DNA of 64,000 nucleotides from M3007 sp965249785 (GCA_965249785.1 CBDFMU010000032.1:46383-110382), one strand, 5' to 3'; counted from the first letter of the stretch, positions 34,874-44,321 are shown. Made by a program: numbers and translations. The notes: a model not told the origin generated them from the sequence alone.

Positions 34874-37030
34874 ATGTACGACATATTGCAGCTGAATGAC
34901 AAGCTGGTACCCGAACTGAAAGAGATCGCTCAGCGACTCAGTGTAAAGGGTTATAATAAACTGACCAAACAGGACCTCATCTATAAAATACTGGACGAAC
35001 AAGCGCTGGCGGAAAAAAATGCCGGCGACCGCAACGTACCCGTCGTGGATGAACCTAACCCACAAACCGGACGCCGTCCACGCAAAGCCGTGACGACCAT
35101 GGATGATGCCGGGACTGAAAAATCTGCTCCGACCCCTACCCCGCCTGCTCGCGCTACTACGCCAAGGACACCTCGGGCGGAACCCCGTCCTCAACAAACA
35201 GCCGATCAGCGGCCATCCAACAACGATCAGCCGCCTCGTCCGGAAGTACCGCTTCGGGAGGAACGCCCCCTGCAAAATCGCGAACGCCCCGAAGTGCCTG
35301 CCCGCGAAGAACGTCCGTTGCAAAACCGCGAACGCCCGGAACAACAGCAGCAACGCCGGGAACAACGCCCTAATGAGGTGCCGCGTCGTCCAAATGAACT
35401 GCCAAACCGCTCAGAAAATCGTCGGGAAGACCGGCCTGCCGACCAGCGTCGCCCAAATGATACGCCGGAACGTCCGGAAAATGCCCCACGCCGGGACGAC
35501 CGCCAAAATGACCAACGTCGGTCCGTCGAGGGAAGCGAACAGCCGAATCTTAATACTAACCGCGACCGTACCAACGAACCACCGCGCCGTGATCGTTGGG
35601 AAGATCGTCGCCGCGACGGCAATCGCCGTGACCGCTGGGAAGATCGTCGCCGCGATGGCAATCGGGAGCGACCTGATCAACGCGATCAACAGCGCCCCGG
35701 CAATCCTGCGCTGGTCGATCCCGATGCTAATAAATTAGCTAATCTGGAAGAGGAGGAATTCGTCAACCAAAATAATGGAGGCGAAGAAGATGACGAGGAA
35801 ATGGTCGTCAATCGTCCTGCTAACACCGGCGCTAACGCTCCTGAAAAACGGGAACAGGAGCCAGCCGAGGTGATGCCTGTTATCAATAAAGAGCGTTTCG
35901 ATGTGGAACTGGATGGTATTATTGAGGGTCTGGGTACGCTGGAAATGATGCCCGACGGCTACGGTTTCCTGCGTTCGCCGGATTATAACTACCAGACCAG
36001 TCCCGACGATATTTATGTATCGCCTTCGCAAATCAAACTATTTGGCTTGCGTACTGGTGATACCGTAAAGGGTGCTATTCGTCCGCCGAAAGAAGGCGAA
36101 AAATATTTTGCCCTGCTTAAAGTCAGCAAGATCAATGGCTTAGACCCCAAAGATGTGCGTGACCGGGTACCGTTCGATTATTTAACGCCGCTTTTTCCGA
36201 CCAAAAAATTCAACCTGCTCATCAGTGCAACGGGTCGGGATTTCAGCAATCGCATCATCGAACTCTTTACGCCGCTGGGCAAAGGGCAACGTGGCTTGAT
36301 CGTAGCCCAGCCTAAAACGGGTAAAACGTTCCTGCTGAAAGACATCGCCAACGCGATCACCAAGAATCACCCGGAAGTGTACCTCATCGTGCTGCTTATT
36401 GATGAGCGACCCGAGGAGGTCACCGATATGCGCCGCAGTGTGCGCGCCGAAGTAGTAGCTTCTACTTTCGATGAAGCAGCGGATAATCACGTGCGGCTCG
36501 CCAACATTGTGCTGGAAAAAGCCAAACGCATGGTAGAGTGCGGCCACGATGTGGTCATTCTGCTGGATTCGATCACGCGGATGGCGCGGGCCTATAACAC
36601 GGTGGCTCCTTCCAGCGGCAAAGTATTGTCGGGTGGTGTGGAAGCAACGGCTTTGCAAAAACCCAAGAAATTCTTCGGTGCCGCGCGCGCCATCGAAGGT
36701 GGCGGTTCGCTCACCATTCTGGCGACGGCTCTGATTGATACTGGTTCCAAAATGGACCAGGTGATTTTTGAGGAATTTAAAGGAACGGGCAATATGGAAC
36801 TCCAACTGGATCGTAGTCTGGCCAATCGCCGGATGTATCCTGCCGTGGATTTGACCAAATCGAGCACACGCCGCGAGGAACTATTGCTGGATAAAGATAC
36901 GCTCAGCCGAATGTTTATTCTGCGCAATCACCTGGCCGATATGAAACCGGAAGAAGCGATGGAATTTATGCGCAAGCAGATGTTGCACAGCAGTAGTAAT
37001 GAGGAGTTTCTGGAATCTATGAACCGCTAA
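34874..37030 (+). CDS. rho: Transcription termination factor Rho with long disordered insert
   Basis: 718 aa from ATG 34874 (MYDILQLNDKLVPELKEIA). Rho is a hexameric RNA helicase that ends transcription. Order: N-terminal helix bundle (1-45, 'KGYNKLTKQDLIYKIL'); an insert (about 50-345) extremely rich in R, P, E, D, N and Q with internal repeats ('RDRWEDRRRDGN' twice, 'REERPLQNRERPE' twice) and an acidic end (EEDDEEM); the cold-shock-like RNA-binding domain ('LEMMPDGYGFLRSPDYNY...DDIYVSPSQIKLFGLRTGD'); and the ATPase with P-loop 'AQPKTGKT' (478-485), 'LLIDERPEEVTDM' and Q/R-loop 'SGGVEATALQKPKKFFGAAR'. Known Rho lacks most of the insert; Bacteroidota versions have it, and in Bacteroides it drives phase separation. 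Confidence 0.97.
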   Translation: MYDILQLNDKLVPELKEIAQRLSVKGYNKLTKQDLIYKILDEQALAEKNAGDRNVPVVDEPNPQTGRRPRKAVTTMDDAGTEKSAPTPTPPARATTPRTPRAEPRPQQTADQRPSNNDQPPRPEVPLREERPLQNRERPEVPAREERPLQNRERPEQQQQRREQRPNEVPRRPNELPNRSENRREDRPADQRRPNDTPERPENAPRRDDRQNDQRRSVEGSEQPNLNTNRDRTNEPPRRDRWEDRRRDGNRRDRWEDRRRDGNRERPDQRDQQRPGNPALVDPDANKLANLEEEEFVNQNNGGEEDDEEMVVNRPANTGANAPEKREQEPAEVMPVINKERFDVELDGIIEGLGTLEMMPDGYGFLRSPDYNYQTSPDDIYVSPSQIKLFGLRTGDTVKGAIRPPKEGEKYFALLKVSKINGLDPKDVRDRVPFDYLTPLFPTKKFNLLISATGRDFSNRIIELFTPLGKGQRGLIVAQPKTGKTFLLKDIANAITKNHPEVYLIVLLIDERPEEVTDMRRSVRAEVVASTFDEAADNHVRLANIVLEKAKRMVECGHDVVILLDSITRMARAYNTVAPSSGKVLSGGVEATALQKPKKFFGAARAIEGGGSLTILATALIDTGSKMDQVIFEEFKGTGNMELQLDRSLANRRMYPAVDLTKSSTRREELLLDKDTLSRMFILRNHLADMKPEEAMEFMRKQMLHSSSNEEFLESMNR

Positions 37031-37091
37031 TATTTTCCTGCAACCGTTCTATAGAGTGGTTGTATGCTGACGACAGGCTATTCAAGACAAA

Positions 37092-37192
37092 CTGCGTAGC
37101 AGTGACATTACAGGAGAGTGAAAAAAGGTGCGTAAAGACGTAGAACCGCGTAGTGGTGACATTATAATGCCACCGCTACGCGGTTCCGACGT
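37092..37192. repeat. Direct repeat and 22-bp-stem hairpin after rho
   Basis: A 19-bp sequence ending GTGACATTA occurs at 37092-37110 and again at 37146-37164 (15 of 19 identical). The second copy is the left arm of a hairpin: 37142-37163 pairs with 37166-37187 with two or three mismatches, and GACG...CGTTTTT extends it. With the T5 that follows it can serve as the rho terminator. It looks like a member of a dispersed palindrome family. The rest of the gap 37031-37372 holds no gene. Confidence 0.7.
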
Positions 37193-37372
37193 TTTTATAC
37201 AAGTGGTTTTTACCAAACGTCAATTCTATGGAGCTTATACACGACAATGATAGCCCCTTATTAAATTGTATATATTCCGTAGGTTTTAAAAACCTTAGCC
37301 CGCTTAGTGCACATAATTAGCCTTTTATTCAACGAAGTTTATAGAACTTCACTAGTTAAGAACCCACCTGAC

Positions 37373-39619
37373 TTACTCCACACGCACCACATTACTTACC
37401 CACTCAAATTCTTTTAGGACCAGCATAGTGCGCTGCAGCTGATCGGTATTAGACACAATCAGCGCGATCTTGCCTTCAAAGTAGCCGCCATCCGCTGAAA
37501 TGGAGAAAGAGCGAATATTGAGACCCAATGCTGAAATACAATTGGTGAGTTGGTTAATAACTCCTGGCCCAATATCAATGCCCGTGACCAATAGATTGGC
37601 TAAGAACTCGGATTTCACGGTATTGCCCCAACTCGCCTTCAAGACCCGGTAACTATAATTCGTCAACAGATTATCGGCATTGGGACAGGTCATCCGGTGG
37701 ATTTTCACGCCCTGATTAGTCGTCATGTAGGCAAAAATCGGGTCGCCTTGTACGGGATTGCAACAGGTCGCGAACGTATAAGCGTGGTACATTCCCGACT
37801 CCTCATTGATGATGATCTGCGGAGTGCGGTCGCCGGGTTTGCCTTTTAGTTTCGTCGCCGGGTCCACCGCAATGCTTTCAGAAAGGTCTGCCACGCGTGG
37901 TACTTCGATCAAAGCCAGTTTGTTGCCATCAGCCTTAAAAGATTTCAGCCCACTGAAATCCACCTGTCCCAGCGAAATGGCACTCAAAAACTCCAGCCGA
38001 TTGGGGTAGCCAAAGTGTTTGGACAACATATCCACATTCTCCTCTACTGGCACCCGGTACGCTTTTAGTTTGCGTTCCAGGCTTTCTTTGCCCAGCTCGG
38101 CCTGATTGCGTTTTTCTTCTTTCAGGGCCGCCCGGATGCGCGTCTTGGCCTTGGAGCTCTTGACGATTTTCAGCCAATCTTCGCTCGGTTTTTGGTTTTT
38201 GCTGGTGATTACCTGTACCTGATCGCCGTTTTGCAGCAGATAACCAATAGGTACCAGGCGATTATTGACTTTCACTGCCTGACAGGTGCACCCCACATCG
38301 GAGTGGATATTGAAAGCAAAATCCAGCGCGGTGGCCCCATCTGGCAGCACTTTCATCTCGCCTTTGGGCGTGAATACGTGTACACCTTCGGCAAAAAGTT
38401 CGCTTTGAAAATCGGCCAGAAACTCCACGGCACTGGCCGAATCATTGGTTTCCAGCGTCTCTCGCACCTGCGCCAGCCAGTTGTCGAAGGTGTTGGCGCG
38501 ACTATTCAGCGTCATTGCCCCCTTATATTTCCAGTGAGCCGCAAATCCCCGTTCGGCAATTTCGTCCATACGCTCCGAGCGAATCTGCACTTCCACATAG
38601 CGTCCTTCCGGGCCGATCACCGTCGTGTGCAGCGATTCGTAGCCGTTGGCTTTTGGGTTGGTGATCCAGTCTTTCAGTCGCTCTGGAATGGGCTTGTACT
38701 GATCGGTGACGATCATATAAATATGCCAGCACAGTAGCCTCTCTTCCGCGCCGGGTGGCGTTTTAACAATGATCCGAATGGCAAAAAGGTCATAAATATC
38801 CTCAAACGGGACGTTTTTAGAGCGAATTTTGTTCCAAATAGAAAAAATACTCTTGGGCCGTCCGGCAATACGCGCTTCAATGTCTACTTCTGCCAGCGAC
38901 TTTTGCAACGGCTCCGTAAAAATATCAATATACTCTTTTCGGGCGCGTTTGGTCTGCGCCAGTTGCTCGGCGATGTCGTGGTATTCTTCGGGGTGACTGA
39001 TTTTAAGGCAAATATCCTGAAACTCGGTTTTCACAGCATTCAGACCCAGCCGGTGGGCCAGCGGTGCGTAAATGGTGCTGGTTTCGGCGGCTATTTTCCG
39101 TTGTTTCGACGGGATCATGCTATTGATTGTCCGCAGATTGTGCAGCCGATCTGCCATTTTGATCAGCACCACCCGCACATCGAACAGCATGGCTTTCAAC
39201 ACTTTACTGATGTTTTCCGCCTGTGGACTTTCCTTGTCCTTCATCTCGTCGAGCTTGGTCAGTCCTTCCACGATACGCGCCACGCGGTCGCCAAATTGCT
39301 CCCGAATTTCTTCCAGGCTAATGGCCGTATCTTCCACCACATCGTGCATGAGCGCGCAGGCGGCGGCGGTCGGCCCCAGGCCAATTTCTTCCACGCAAAT
39401 GCGGGCCACTTCAATAGGATGGAGAATATAGGGTTCGCCCGACTTGCGCCGCTGCTCGCTGTGTGCATTGCGCGCCAGCTCGAACGCATCACGCATGATG
39501 CGTTCGTCGGCCGGGCTGAGGGGCGTTTTGAAAGCGTGCATCAGGTGGTCGAAAGCGGCCTGAACCTGCGCTTGTTCTTCGTCTTGTACGGTGATCGTGA
39601 TGTCTTCGTCCTGCAACAT
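37373..39619 (-). CDS. RelA/SpoT-family (p)ppGpp synthetase/hydrolase
   Basis: 748 aa from ATG 39619; an upstream ATG at 39664 lies inside the likely -7 box and is rejected. Full-length bifunctional Rel/SpoT layout: HD hydrolase (about 45-200; H53, 'PYILHP', H92-D93, 'VVEDT'), synthetase (about 235-370; 'GRPKSIFSIWNKIRSK', 'EDIYDLFAIRIIV', 'NPKANGYESLHTTVIGP'), TGS domain ('VFTPKGEMKVLPDGATALDFAF'), helical and zinc-finger-like region ('YTFATCCNPVQGDPI') and C-terminal ACT domain. Both catalytic halves keep their motifs, so it should both make and degrade the stringent alarmone. A single-gene unit. Confidence 0.95.
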   Translation of the reverse strand: MLQDEDITITVQDEEQAQVQAAFDHLMHAFKTPLSPADERIMRDAFELARNAHSEQRRKSGEPYILHPIEVARICVEEIGLGPTAAACALMHDVVEDTAISLEEIREQFGDRVARIVEGLTKLDEMKDKESPQAENISKVLKAMLFDVRVVLIKMADRLHNLRTINSMIPSKQRKIAAETSTIYAPLAHRLGLNAVKTEFQDICLKISHPEEYHDIAEQLAQTKRARKEYIDIFTEPLQKSLAEVDIEARIAGRPKSIFSIWNKIRSKNVPFEDIYDLFAIRIIVKTPPGAEERLLCWHIYMIVTDQYKPIPERLKDWITNPKANGYESLHTTVIGPEGRYVEVQIRSERMDEIAERGFAAHWKYKGAMTLNSRANTFDNWLAQVRETLETNDSASAVEFLADFQSELFAEGVHVFTPKGEMKVLPDGATALDFAFNIHSDVGCTCQAVKVNNRLVPIGYLLQNGDQVQVITSKNQKPSEDWLKIVKSSKAKTRIRAALKEEKRNQAELGKESLERKLKAYRVPVEENVDMLSKHFGYPNRLEFLSAISLGQVDFSGLKSFKADGNKLALIEVPRVADLSESIAVDPATKLKGKPGDRTPQIIINEESGMYHAYTFATCCNPVQGDPIFAYMTTNQGVKIHRMTCPNADNLLTNYSYRVLKASWGNTVKSEFLANLLVTGIDIGPGVINQLTNCISALGLNIRSFSISADGGYFEGKIALIVSNTDQLQRTMLVLKEFEWVSNVVRVE

Positions 39620-39661
39620 GATGATTCCTACTGTATTAGGTGTACTTATTTTGGCGGCTAA

Positions 39662-39669
39662 CAAAGTTA
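39662..39669 (-). promoter_or_regulatory. -7 promoter box of the rel/spoT gene
   Basis: TAACTTTG on the minus strand matches TAnnTTTG. Transcription would start near 39655, 36 bases before ATG 39619, which is why the shorter start was chosen. No clear -33 box. Confidence 0.5.
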
Positions 39670-39736
39670 GAACAAAAAAATTACCGTAGTTCTTCTTTCA
39701 ATGTTTGTTAACGGTTTTTCTTCTGACAATTTTTCT

Positions 39737-39765
39737 TTTGGTTTTCCACAAAAACATTACTTTTG
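39737..39765 (+). promoter_or_regulatory. Promoter for tRNA-Leu
   Basis: TTTG at 39737-39740 and TACTTTTG at 39758-39765, 17 bases apart, match both Bacteroidota promoter boxes. The leader to the tRNA at 39893 contains small inverted repeats (GGGTAG...CTACCC at about 39801-39820; TAGGCC...GGCCTA). Confidence 0.6.
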
Positions 39766-39892
39766 CCCTCCTTTTTACCCGTCGAAGCCACAAGCGTAGG
39801 CGGGTAGGCCAATTTCTACCCTCTTTTGCAAAGGCCTAGGCGGATAGAAATGAATTATTAAACATTGTTAATCAATACATTGCAATACTATC

Positions 39893-39974
39893 GCGGGCGT
39901 GGCGAAATTGGTAGACGTACCAGACTTAGGATCTGGCGCCGCGAGGCATGGGGGTTCGAGTCCCTCCGCCCGCA
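39893..39974 (+). tRNA. tRNA-Leu (anticodon TAG)
   Basis: 82 bases. Acceptor stem GCGGGCG (39893-39899) pairs with CGCCCGC (39967-39973), discriminator A39974, no encoded CCA. D-loop region 'AAATTGGTAGAC', anticodon stem CCAGA/TCTGG with loop CTTAGGA (anticodon TAG, reads CUA/CUG-type Leu codons), long class II variable arm, and T arm 'GGGGGTTCGAGTCCCTC'. All features fit tRNA-Leu. Confidence 0.97.
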
Positions 39975-40041
39975 CTCCATTGTGAGAGAGCGAGAGAGGT
40001 GAGAAAAAGTGAGAAAAAATTTCACACCTTTCCCGAAAAAT

Positions 40042-40080
40042 GAGGGCGGCGTTGTTCAGCAGCACCGCCCTCTGTCTTTT
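40042..40080 (+). terminator. Terminator after tRNA-Leu
   Basis: GAGGGCGG (40042-40049) pairs with CCGCCCTC (40065-40072), with an extra inner G-C pair, followed by TGTCTTTT. Confidence 0.75.
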
Positions 40081-40128
40081 GCCCCAAACCTGACCATTTT
40101 TGAGTACTTCATTAAAATTACTGTAAGG

Positions 40129-40136
40129 TAAATTTG
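40129..40136 (+). promoter_or_regulatory. Candidate -7 box of tig
   Basis: TAAATTTG matches TAnnTTTG, 86 bases before the tig ATG. The leader between is pyrimidine-rich (TTGCCTTTTGC, ATCGTTC repeated three times). Confidence 0.45.
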
Positions 40137-40221
40137 CGTAAGTCATTGGTTTTCATTGCCAACTTGCCTTTTGCAATTTTTGCCTTTTTACTTTATCGTT
40201 CATCGTTCATCGTTCCCAAAC

Positions 40222-41658
40222 ATGGTTGTCCGCAAAGATATAGACGACACTTCCGCCATACTGACCGTCGCCGTTTCCCGCGAAATCTTTAAACCCAAAT
40301 TAGATGCCGAACTCAAGCGTATTCGGCAAAAATCCATTATAAAAGGTTTCCGGCAAGGCCAGGCTCCGATGAGTTTTGTAAAAAAACTTTACGGAAGTGG
40401 CATTTTAGGCGAAACGCTCAACGAACTTCTTTCCAAAGAACTGTACGACCATTTGAAGGAAAGCGGTTTGCAGGTATTGGGCCAACCCATCCCGACAGAG
40501 GAGCAAGCCAGTTTTAATTTTAGTCTGGATGACCCCGATCCAGAGTACGCGGTGAATTATGAGGTCGGTTTTGTGCCGCCTTTCGAGCTGCAAGGCTTGG
40601 ATGGAACGGCTGTTTACGAGCGGTTGGTGGTGTCCAATCTGGATGAATTGGCCGAAGACGACCTGCAATATGCCCGCAAGCGCATGGGTACGCGCACCAG
40701 TCCGGAAGGGGATATTAAGGAAAATGATATTATAAAAGTTGCTGCCCGTGAGATGGAAGGCGACGCTGCAAAAGAAGGTGGCCACGAAACCACCCTCACG
40801 ATTCTGGTGAAAGACGTGATAGATGATGTGCTGAAAGCCAAACTGTTAGGCATGAAAAAAGGCGATACCGTGCGCCTGAATCCACGCCATATTGAGAAGC
40901 GTGACGACGAAGCATCTTATCGCAAATACATTTTGAGCCTCGATAAAGACGACGACCGTTCCGTCAGCGATTCGTTTGAGGGCATGATTGAGGACGTGAG
41001 CCGCGTGGGCGAAGCCGATCTGAATGAAGAATTTTATAAAGGTTATTTTGGCGAAGGCGTGACCAATAAAGAGGAAGCCATTGACCAGATCAAAAAAGGC
41101 ATCCAGCAATTTTACGAAGTGCGTTCTAATGCACTGTTGATGCGTTCGTTCCAGGAGCGTTTGATGACGGAAAACAAGATTCCATTGCCCGATACTTTCC
41201 TGAAACGCTGGTTGTTTGTCAATAATGAAGGTCGTTTGCCGCAGGAACAGATTGATCGCGAGTATCCAGCTTTTGCCGATAATCTTCGCTGGTCGCTGTT
41301 GCGCGATAAAATCAAAGAACAGTTTGATATAGAAGTAACTGACGAGGACGTGTACGAATCATACGCCCAGCGGGTACGCAGTTATTTCCAAGGCCAAATG
41401 GAATTGCCCGAAGAACTCATGCGCAGCAGCGTAGAGCGATTGATGAAAGAAGATAAGGACGTGGAAACCACCAAACGCGACTTGGAAACGGATAAACTCT
41501 TCGTAGCCATTCGGTCGGCCGTAAGCACGGAGGATAAACCTGTTACCTCCGAAGAACTACACAAAATACTGGACGAAACCACCAAAAAAGCCGAAGCCGA
41601 GCAATCGGAAGATGCTGCGCTGCGTGCGTCGGTGGAGGAAGAAGAAGGTCAGTTATGA
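40222..41658 (+). CDS. tig: Trigger factor
   Basis: 478 aa from ATG 40222, the start matching the family N-terminus (V-V-R-K-D-I-D-D-T-S-A-I-L-T-V). Ribosome-bound chaperone that meets nascent chains. Seen: ribosome-binding domain with 'IKGFRQGQAPMSFVKKLYGSGIL' (about 43-65; F-R-x-G-x-x-P signature), a middle part in the PPIase position with 'LLGMKKGDTVRLNP', and a long helical C-terminal domain with acidic tail (EEEEGQL). The classic FKBP residues are poorly conserved, as usual in this phylum. First of a tig-clpP-clpX set, all on +. Confidence 0.93.
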   Translation: MVVRKDIDDTSAILTVAVSREIFKPKLDAELKRIRQKSIIKGFRQGQAPMSFVKKLYGSGILGETLNELLSKELYDHLKESGLQVLGQPIPTEEQASFNFSLDDPDPEYAVNYEVGFVPPFELQGLDGTAVYERLVVSNLDELAEDDLQYARKRMGTRTSPEGDIKENDIIKVAAREMEGDAAKEGGHETTLTILVKDVIDDVLKAKLLGMKKGDTVRLNPRHIEKRDDEASYRKYILSLDKDDDRSVSDSFEGMIEDVSRVGEADLNEEFYKGYFGEGVTNKEEAIDQIKKGIQQFYEVRSNALLMRSFQERLMTENKIPLPDTFLKRWLFVNNEGRLPQEQIDREYPAFADNLRWSLLRDKIKEQFDIEVTDEDVYESYAQRVRSYFQGQMELPEELMRSSVERLMKEDKDVETTKRDLETDKLFVAIRSAVSTEDKPVTSEELHKILDETTKKAEAEQSEDAALRASVEEEEGQL

Positions 41659-41820
41659 GGTATAAGTTATGAGTTATGGCACTGATAAGGGCGTGAATTT
41701 GTATTCGTCGGCTTTTTAGGTACGTTCGTCGATAGAAATGCCGGGTGCTTCCTTCAAATCGGTTCCATTTTTTTGATTTATAACTATCCGGTCAGGAAGT
41801 TGTTACACTTGCTCTCAAAA

Positions 41821-41825
41821 AGGAG
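41821..41825 (+). promoter_or_regulatory. Shine-Dalgarno-like site of clpP
   Basis: AGGAG with a 7-base spacer before ATG 41833. Most starts in this window have no such sequence, and it supports 41833 over the upstream in-frame ATG at 41773. Confidence 0.6.
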
Positions 41826-41832
41826 ACAAATT

Positions 41833-42582
41833 ATGTTCAACAAAAATGAATTTCAAAAGTACGCCACCAAGCATTTAGGCATGAGTGGTATGCACCTCGA
41901 AAAGTACATGGAGACGACGCGGGTGCCAGATATTCAGGCATTCACGCCATACGTCATCGAAGAACGGCAGATGAATGCCGCCGCCCTCGACGTATTTAGC
42001 CGCCTGATGATGGATCGCATTATTTTTATGGGCGTTCCGGTCACAGAATACGTGTCCAACGTCGTGCAAGCGCAATTACTTTTCCTCGAAAGTGCCGATC
42101 CAAAACGCGATGTGCAAATGTTCATCAACAGCCCCGGCGGTTCGGTGATCGACGGTCTTGGCATCTATGACACCATGCAGTATGTGGCCCCCGATGTGGC
42201 TACTATCTGTACGGGTCTGGCGGCTTCGATGGGCGCGGTATTGCTGGCGGCGGGTGCCAAAGGCAAACGGAGTGCCTTGTACCACAGCCACGTCATGATT
42301 CACCAGCCAATGGGTGGTGCGCAAGGGCAGGTGTCGGACATCGAGATCTCGTACAAATTGATCAAGAAAATGCAAAAATCGCTCTACGAAATCCTGGCTT
42401 ACCACACCGGACAGCCTTACGAAAAAGTAGAAGCCGATTGCGATCGCGACAACTGGATGAGTTCTGCCGAAGCCAAAGACTACGGTCTCGTGGACGAAGT
42501 ACTCGACCGCAACAATCCAAAAGCCAGAGCGGCCAAGGACAAGAAGGATAAAGAAGACAAGGACAAGAAGGACAAAGACTAA
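41833..42582 (+). CDS. clpP: ATP-dependent Clp protease proteolytic subunit ClpP
   Basis: 249 aa from ATG 41833. Serine protease that forms the 14-mer chamber and degrades substrates fed by ClpX. Catalytic triad by alignment with E. coli: S132 ('GLAASMGAVLL'), H157 ('HVMIHQP') and D206 ('DCDRDNW'). 'FINSPGGSVIDGLGIYDTM' and 'AEAKDYGLVDEVL' are intact. The N-terminus is longer than in E. coli by some 20 residues, and the C-terminus carries a repetitive K/D/E tail ('DKKDKEDKDKKDKD') absent from the standard enzyme. Between tig and clpX. Confidence 0.96.
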   Translation: MFNKNEFQKYATKHLGMSGMHLEKYMETTRVPDIQAFTPYVIEERQMNAAALDVFSRLMMDRIIFMGVPVTEYVSNVVQAQLLFLESADPKRDVQMFINSPGGSVIDGLGIYDTMQYVAPDVATICTGLAASMGAVLLAAGAKGKRSALYHSHVMIHQPMGGAQGQVSDIEISYKLIKKMQKSLYEILAYHTGQPYEKVEADCDRDNWMSSAEAKDYGLVDEVLDRNNPKARAAKDKKDKEDKDKKDKD

Positions 42583-42709
42583 TTATGGAGGATACGAGTA
42601 TTTGAGTATTTGATCAAAACACTTGATAATCAGGTGAGTAATCGAATCCTCGAATCTTCAAATACTCCAATAAACTTAGTTTATACAGCCGATTATCTTT
42701 ATCGAACAT

Positions 42710-42750
42710 CCCGGAGAAACGAGCGTCGTTTCTCCGGGTTTTGTTTTTTA
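42710..42750 (+). terminator. Intrinsic terminator after clpP
   Basis: CCCGGAGAAACGA (42710-42722) and TCGTTTCTCCGGG (42726-42738) form a perfect 13-bp stem, loop GCG, followed by TTTTGTTTTTT. It separates clpP from clpX. Between 42590 and 42670 there is also an imperfect inverted repeat of GAGTATTTGA/TCAAATACTC. Confidence 0.88.
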
Positions 42751-42800
42751 TTCACCATTTACGCTAATATTCGCGCGAGTAGACCTGCCAGCCGAAGTTA

Positions 42801-42808
42801 TACCTTTG
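42801..42808 (+). promoter_or_regulatory. Candidate -7 box of clpX
   Basis: TACCTTTG matches TAnnTTTG. It lies after the clpP terminator, so clpX probably has its own promoter within the 388-base gap 42583-42970. No -33 box is clear. Confidence 0.45.
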
Positions 42809-42970
42809 TCGCCCGATTATCAAGAGGGTCGAAAAGCAAATTTTGGTCACCCAAAAATGGGTTAAATTCTTTGCGAAGCATTCATTGTTGCCATTAACCT
42901 TTCCGACGAAAAATCGGGGTATTGCTTTGCCATTTTTAACTAATTAATCTCCTGTTTTTTGAAAGACAAC

Positions 42971-44260
42971 ATGATCAAACGCGGCAAACCCACCCAACAT
43001 CGCTGTTCCTTCTGCGGACGCGGCGAAGAAGAAGTAATGATTCTGGTCTCCGGCATGGACGGCCAAATCTGTGAAGCCTGTGTCGAGAAAGCCGAAGAGA
43101 TCATCGAGCAGGAGTTGCGCAAGGCGGGCGTACCCAACCGCGAAGAAGAACAAGTGCCGCGCAGCGAAAAATACAGTGCGCCCCTGCGTCTGATTCCGCC
43201 CCGCGACCTGAAAACCTTTCTGGATCAATACGTTATCGGTCAGGATGATGCTAAAAAAGTGTTGTCCGTTGCCGTGTACAACCACTATAAACGCCTGTTA
43301 AACAAGGCCAAACTGGACGGCGATATTGAAATCGAAAAGTCCAATATTCTCTTCGTCGGGCAAACCGGCACGGGAAAAACTTTGATGGCGAAAAGCATTG
43401 CCCGTTTGTTGGGTGTACCGTTTACCATCGTGGATGCTACGGTATTTACCGAGGCTGGTTATGTGGGCGAAGATGTGGAAAGCATTCTTTCCCGTTTGCT
43501 GCAAGTCTGCGATTATGATGTGCAGGCCGCCGAACAAGGCATCGTCTATATTGATGAAATTGATAAAATTGCCCGCAAACAGGACAATCCCAGCATCACC
43601 CGCGACGTGTCGGGCGAAGGTGTACAACAGGGTATGTTGAAAATGCTGGAAGGGGCCGAAGTACTAGTGCCACCCCAAGGCGGACGTAAGCACCCGGAGC
43701 AGAAATTGGTGAAAATCAATACCCAAAATATCCTTTTCATTTGTGGCGGGGCTTTTGATGGTATTGAAAAAATCATTGCTCGCCGGGTCAATACGCAGAT
43801 CATCGGCTACCAGAAAAGAGAGGAAGCGCGTATTGACAAAGAAAATTTGCTGCAATACGTTAGCCATCAGGATATTAAGAACTTCGGTCTCATTCCCGAA
43901 TTGGTCGGTCGTCTGCCAGTCGTGGTGCACCTCGAACCGCTCGACAAAGAAGCCCTGGGCCGCATTCTGACTGAGCCGCGCAACGCCCTGCTGAAACAGT
44001 ACGAGAAACTTTTCGACCTCGAAGGCGTGCAACTCATTCTGGAACCGGGCGCGATTGATTTTATTGCCGAAAAAGCCCTGGAATACAAACTCGGTGCGCG
44101 TGGATTACGCTCGCTTTGCGAAGCCATTTTCACCGAAGCTATGTTCGATATGCCGACAAGCGGGAATGTGCGCGGGCCGAAAAAGCCATTCGTGATCAGC
44201 CGGGCCTATGCGGAAAATCAATTAAATAAATCACGGATTGGGCATTTGCAGGCGGCATAA
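42971..44260 (+). CDS. clpX: Clp protease ATP-binding subunit ClpX
   Basis: 429 aa from ATG 42971 (an in-frame TTG 12 bases upstream is not needed). AAA+ unfoldase that recognises, unfolds and feeds proteins to ClpP. N-terminal zinc-binding domain with C12-x2-C15 and C34-x2-C37; P-loop 'GQTGTGKT' after 'NILFV'; 'AGYVGEDVESILSRLLQ' (pore-1/GYVG loop); Walker B 'GIVYIDEIDKIA'; 'GEGVQQGMLKMLEGA'; sensor regions 'FIPELVGRLPVV'-like and 'GARGLRS'. It has its own promoter candidate and is followed by a palindrome-rich gap. Confidence 0.97.
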   Translation: MIKRGKPTQHRCSFCGRGEEEVMILVSGMDGQICEACVEKAEEIIEQELRKAGVPNREEEQVPRSEKYSAPLRLIPPRDLKTFLDQYVIGQDDAKKVLSVAVYNHYKRLLNKAKLDGDIEIEKSNILFVGQTGTGKTLMAKSIARLLGVPFTIVDATVFTEAGYVGEDVESILSRLLQVCDYDVQAAEQGIVYIDEIDKIARKQDNPSITRDVSGEGVQQGMLKMLEGAEVLVPPQGGRKHPEQKLVKINTQNILFICGGAFDGIEKIIARRVNTQIIGYQKREEARIDKENLLQYVSHQDIKNFGLIPELVGRLPVVVHLEPLDKEALGRILTEPRNALLKQYEKLFDLEGVQLILEPGAIDFIAEKALEYKLGARGLRSLCEAIFTEAMFDMPTSGNVRGPKKPFVISRAYAENQLNKSRIGHLQAA

Positions 44261-44321
44261 TACGCTCCATTCCTTTCCAAGAAAAATTTATCACAAATAC
44301 CCCTTTCTTCGGAGGTTGTCC

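Noticed and set aside
42610..42897. 95-codon ORF between clpP and clpX
   Set aside because: Crosses the strong terminator and the clpX promoter candidate.
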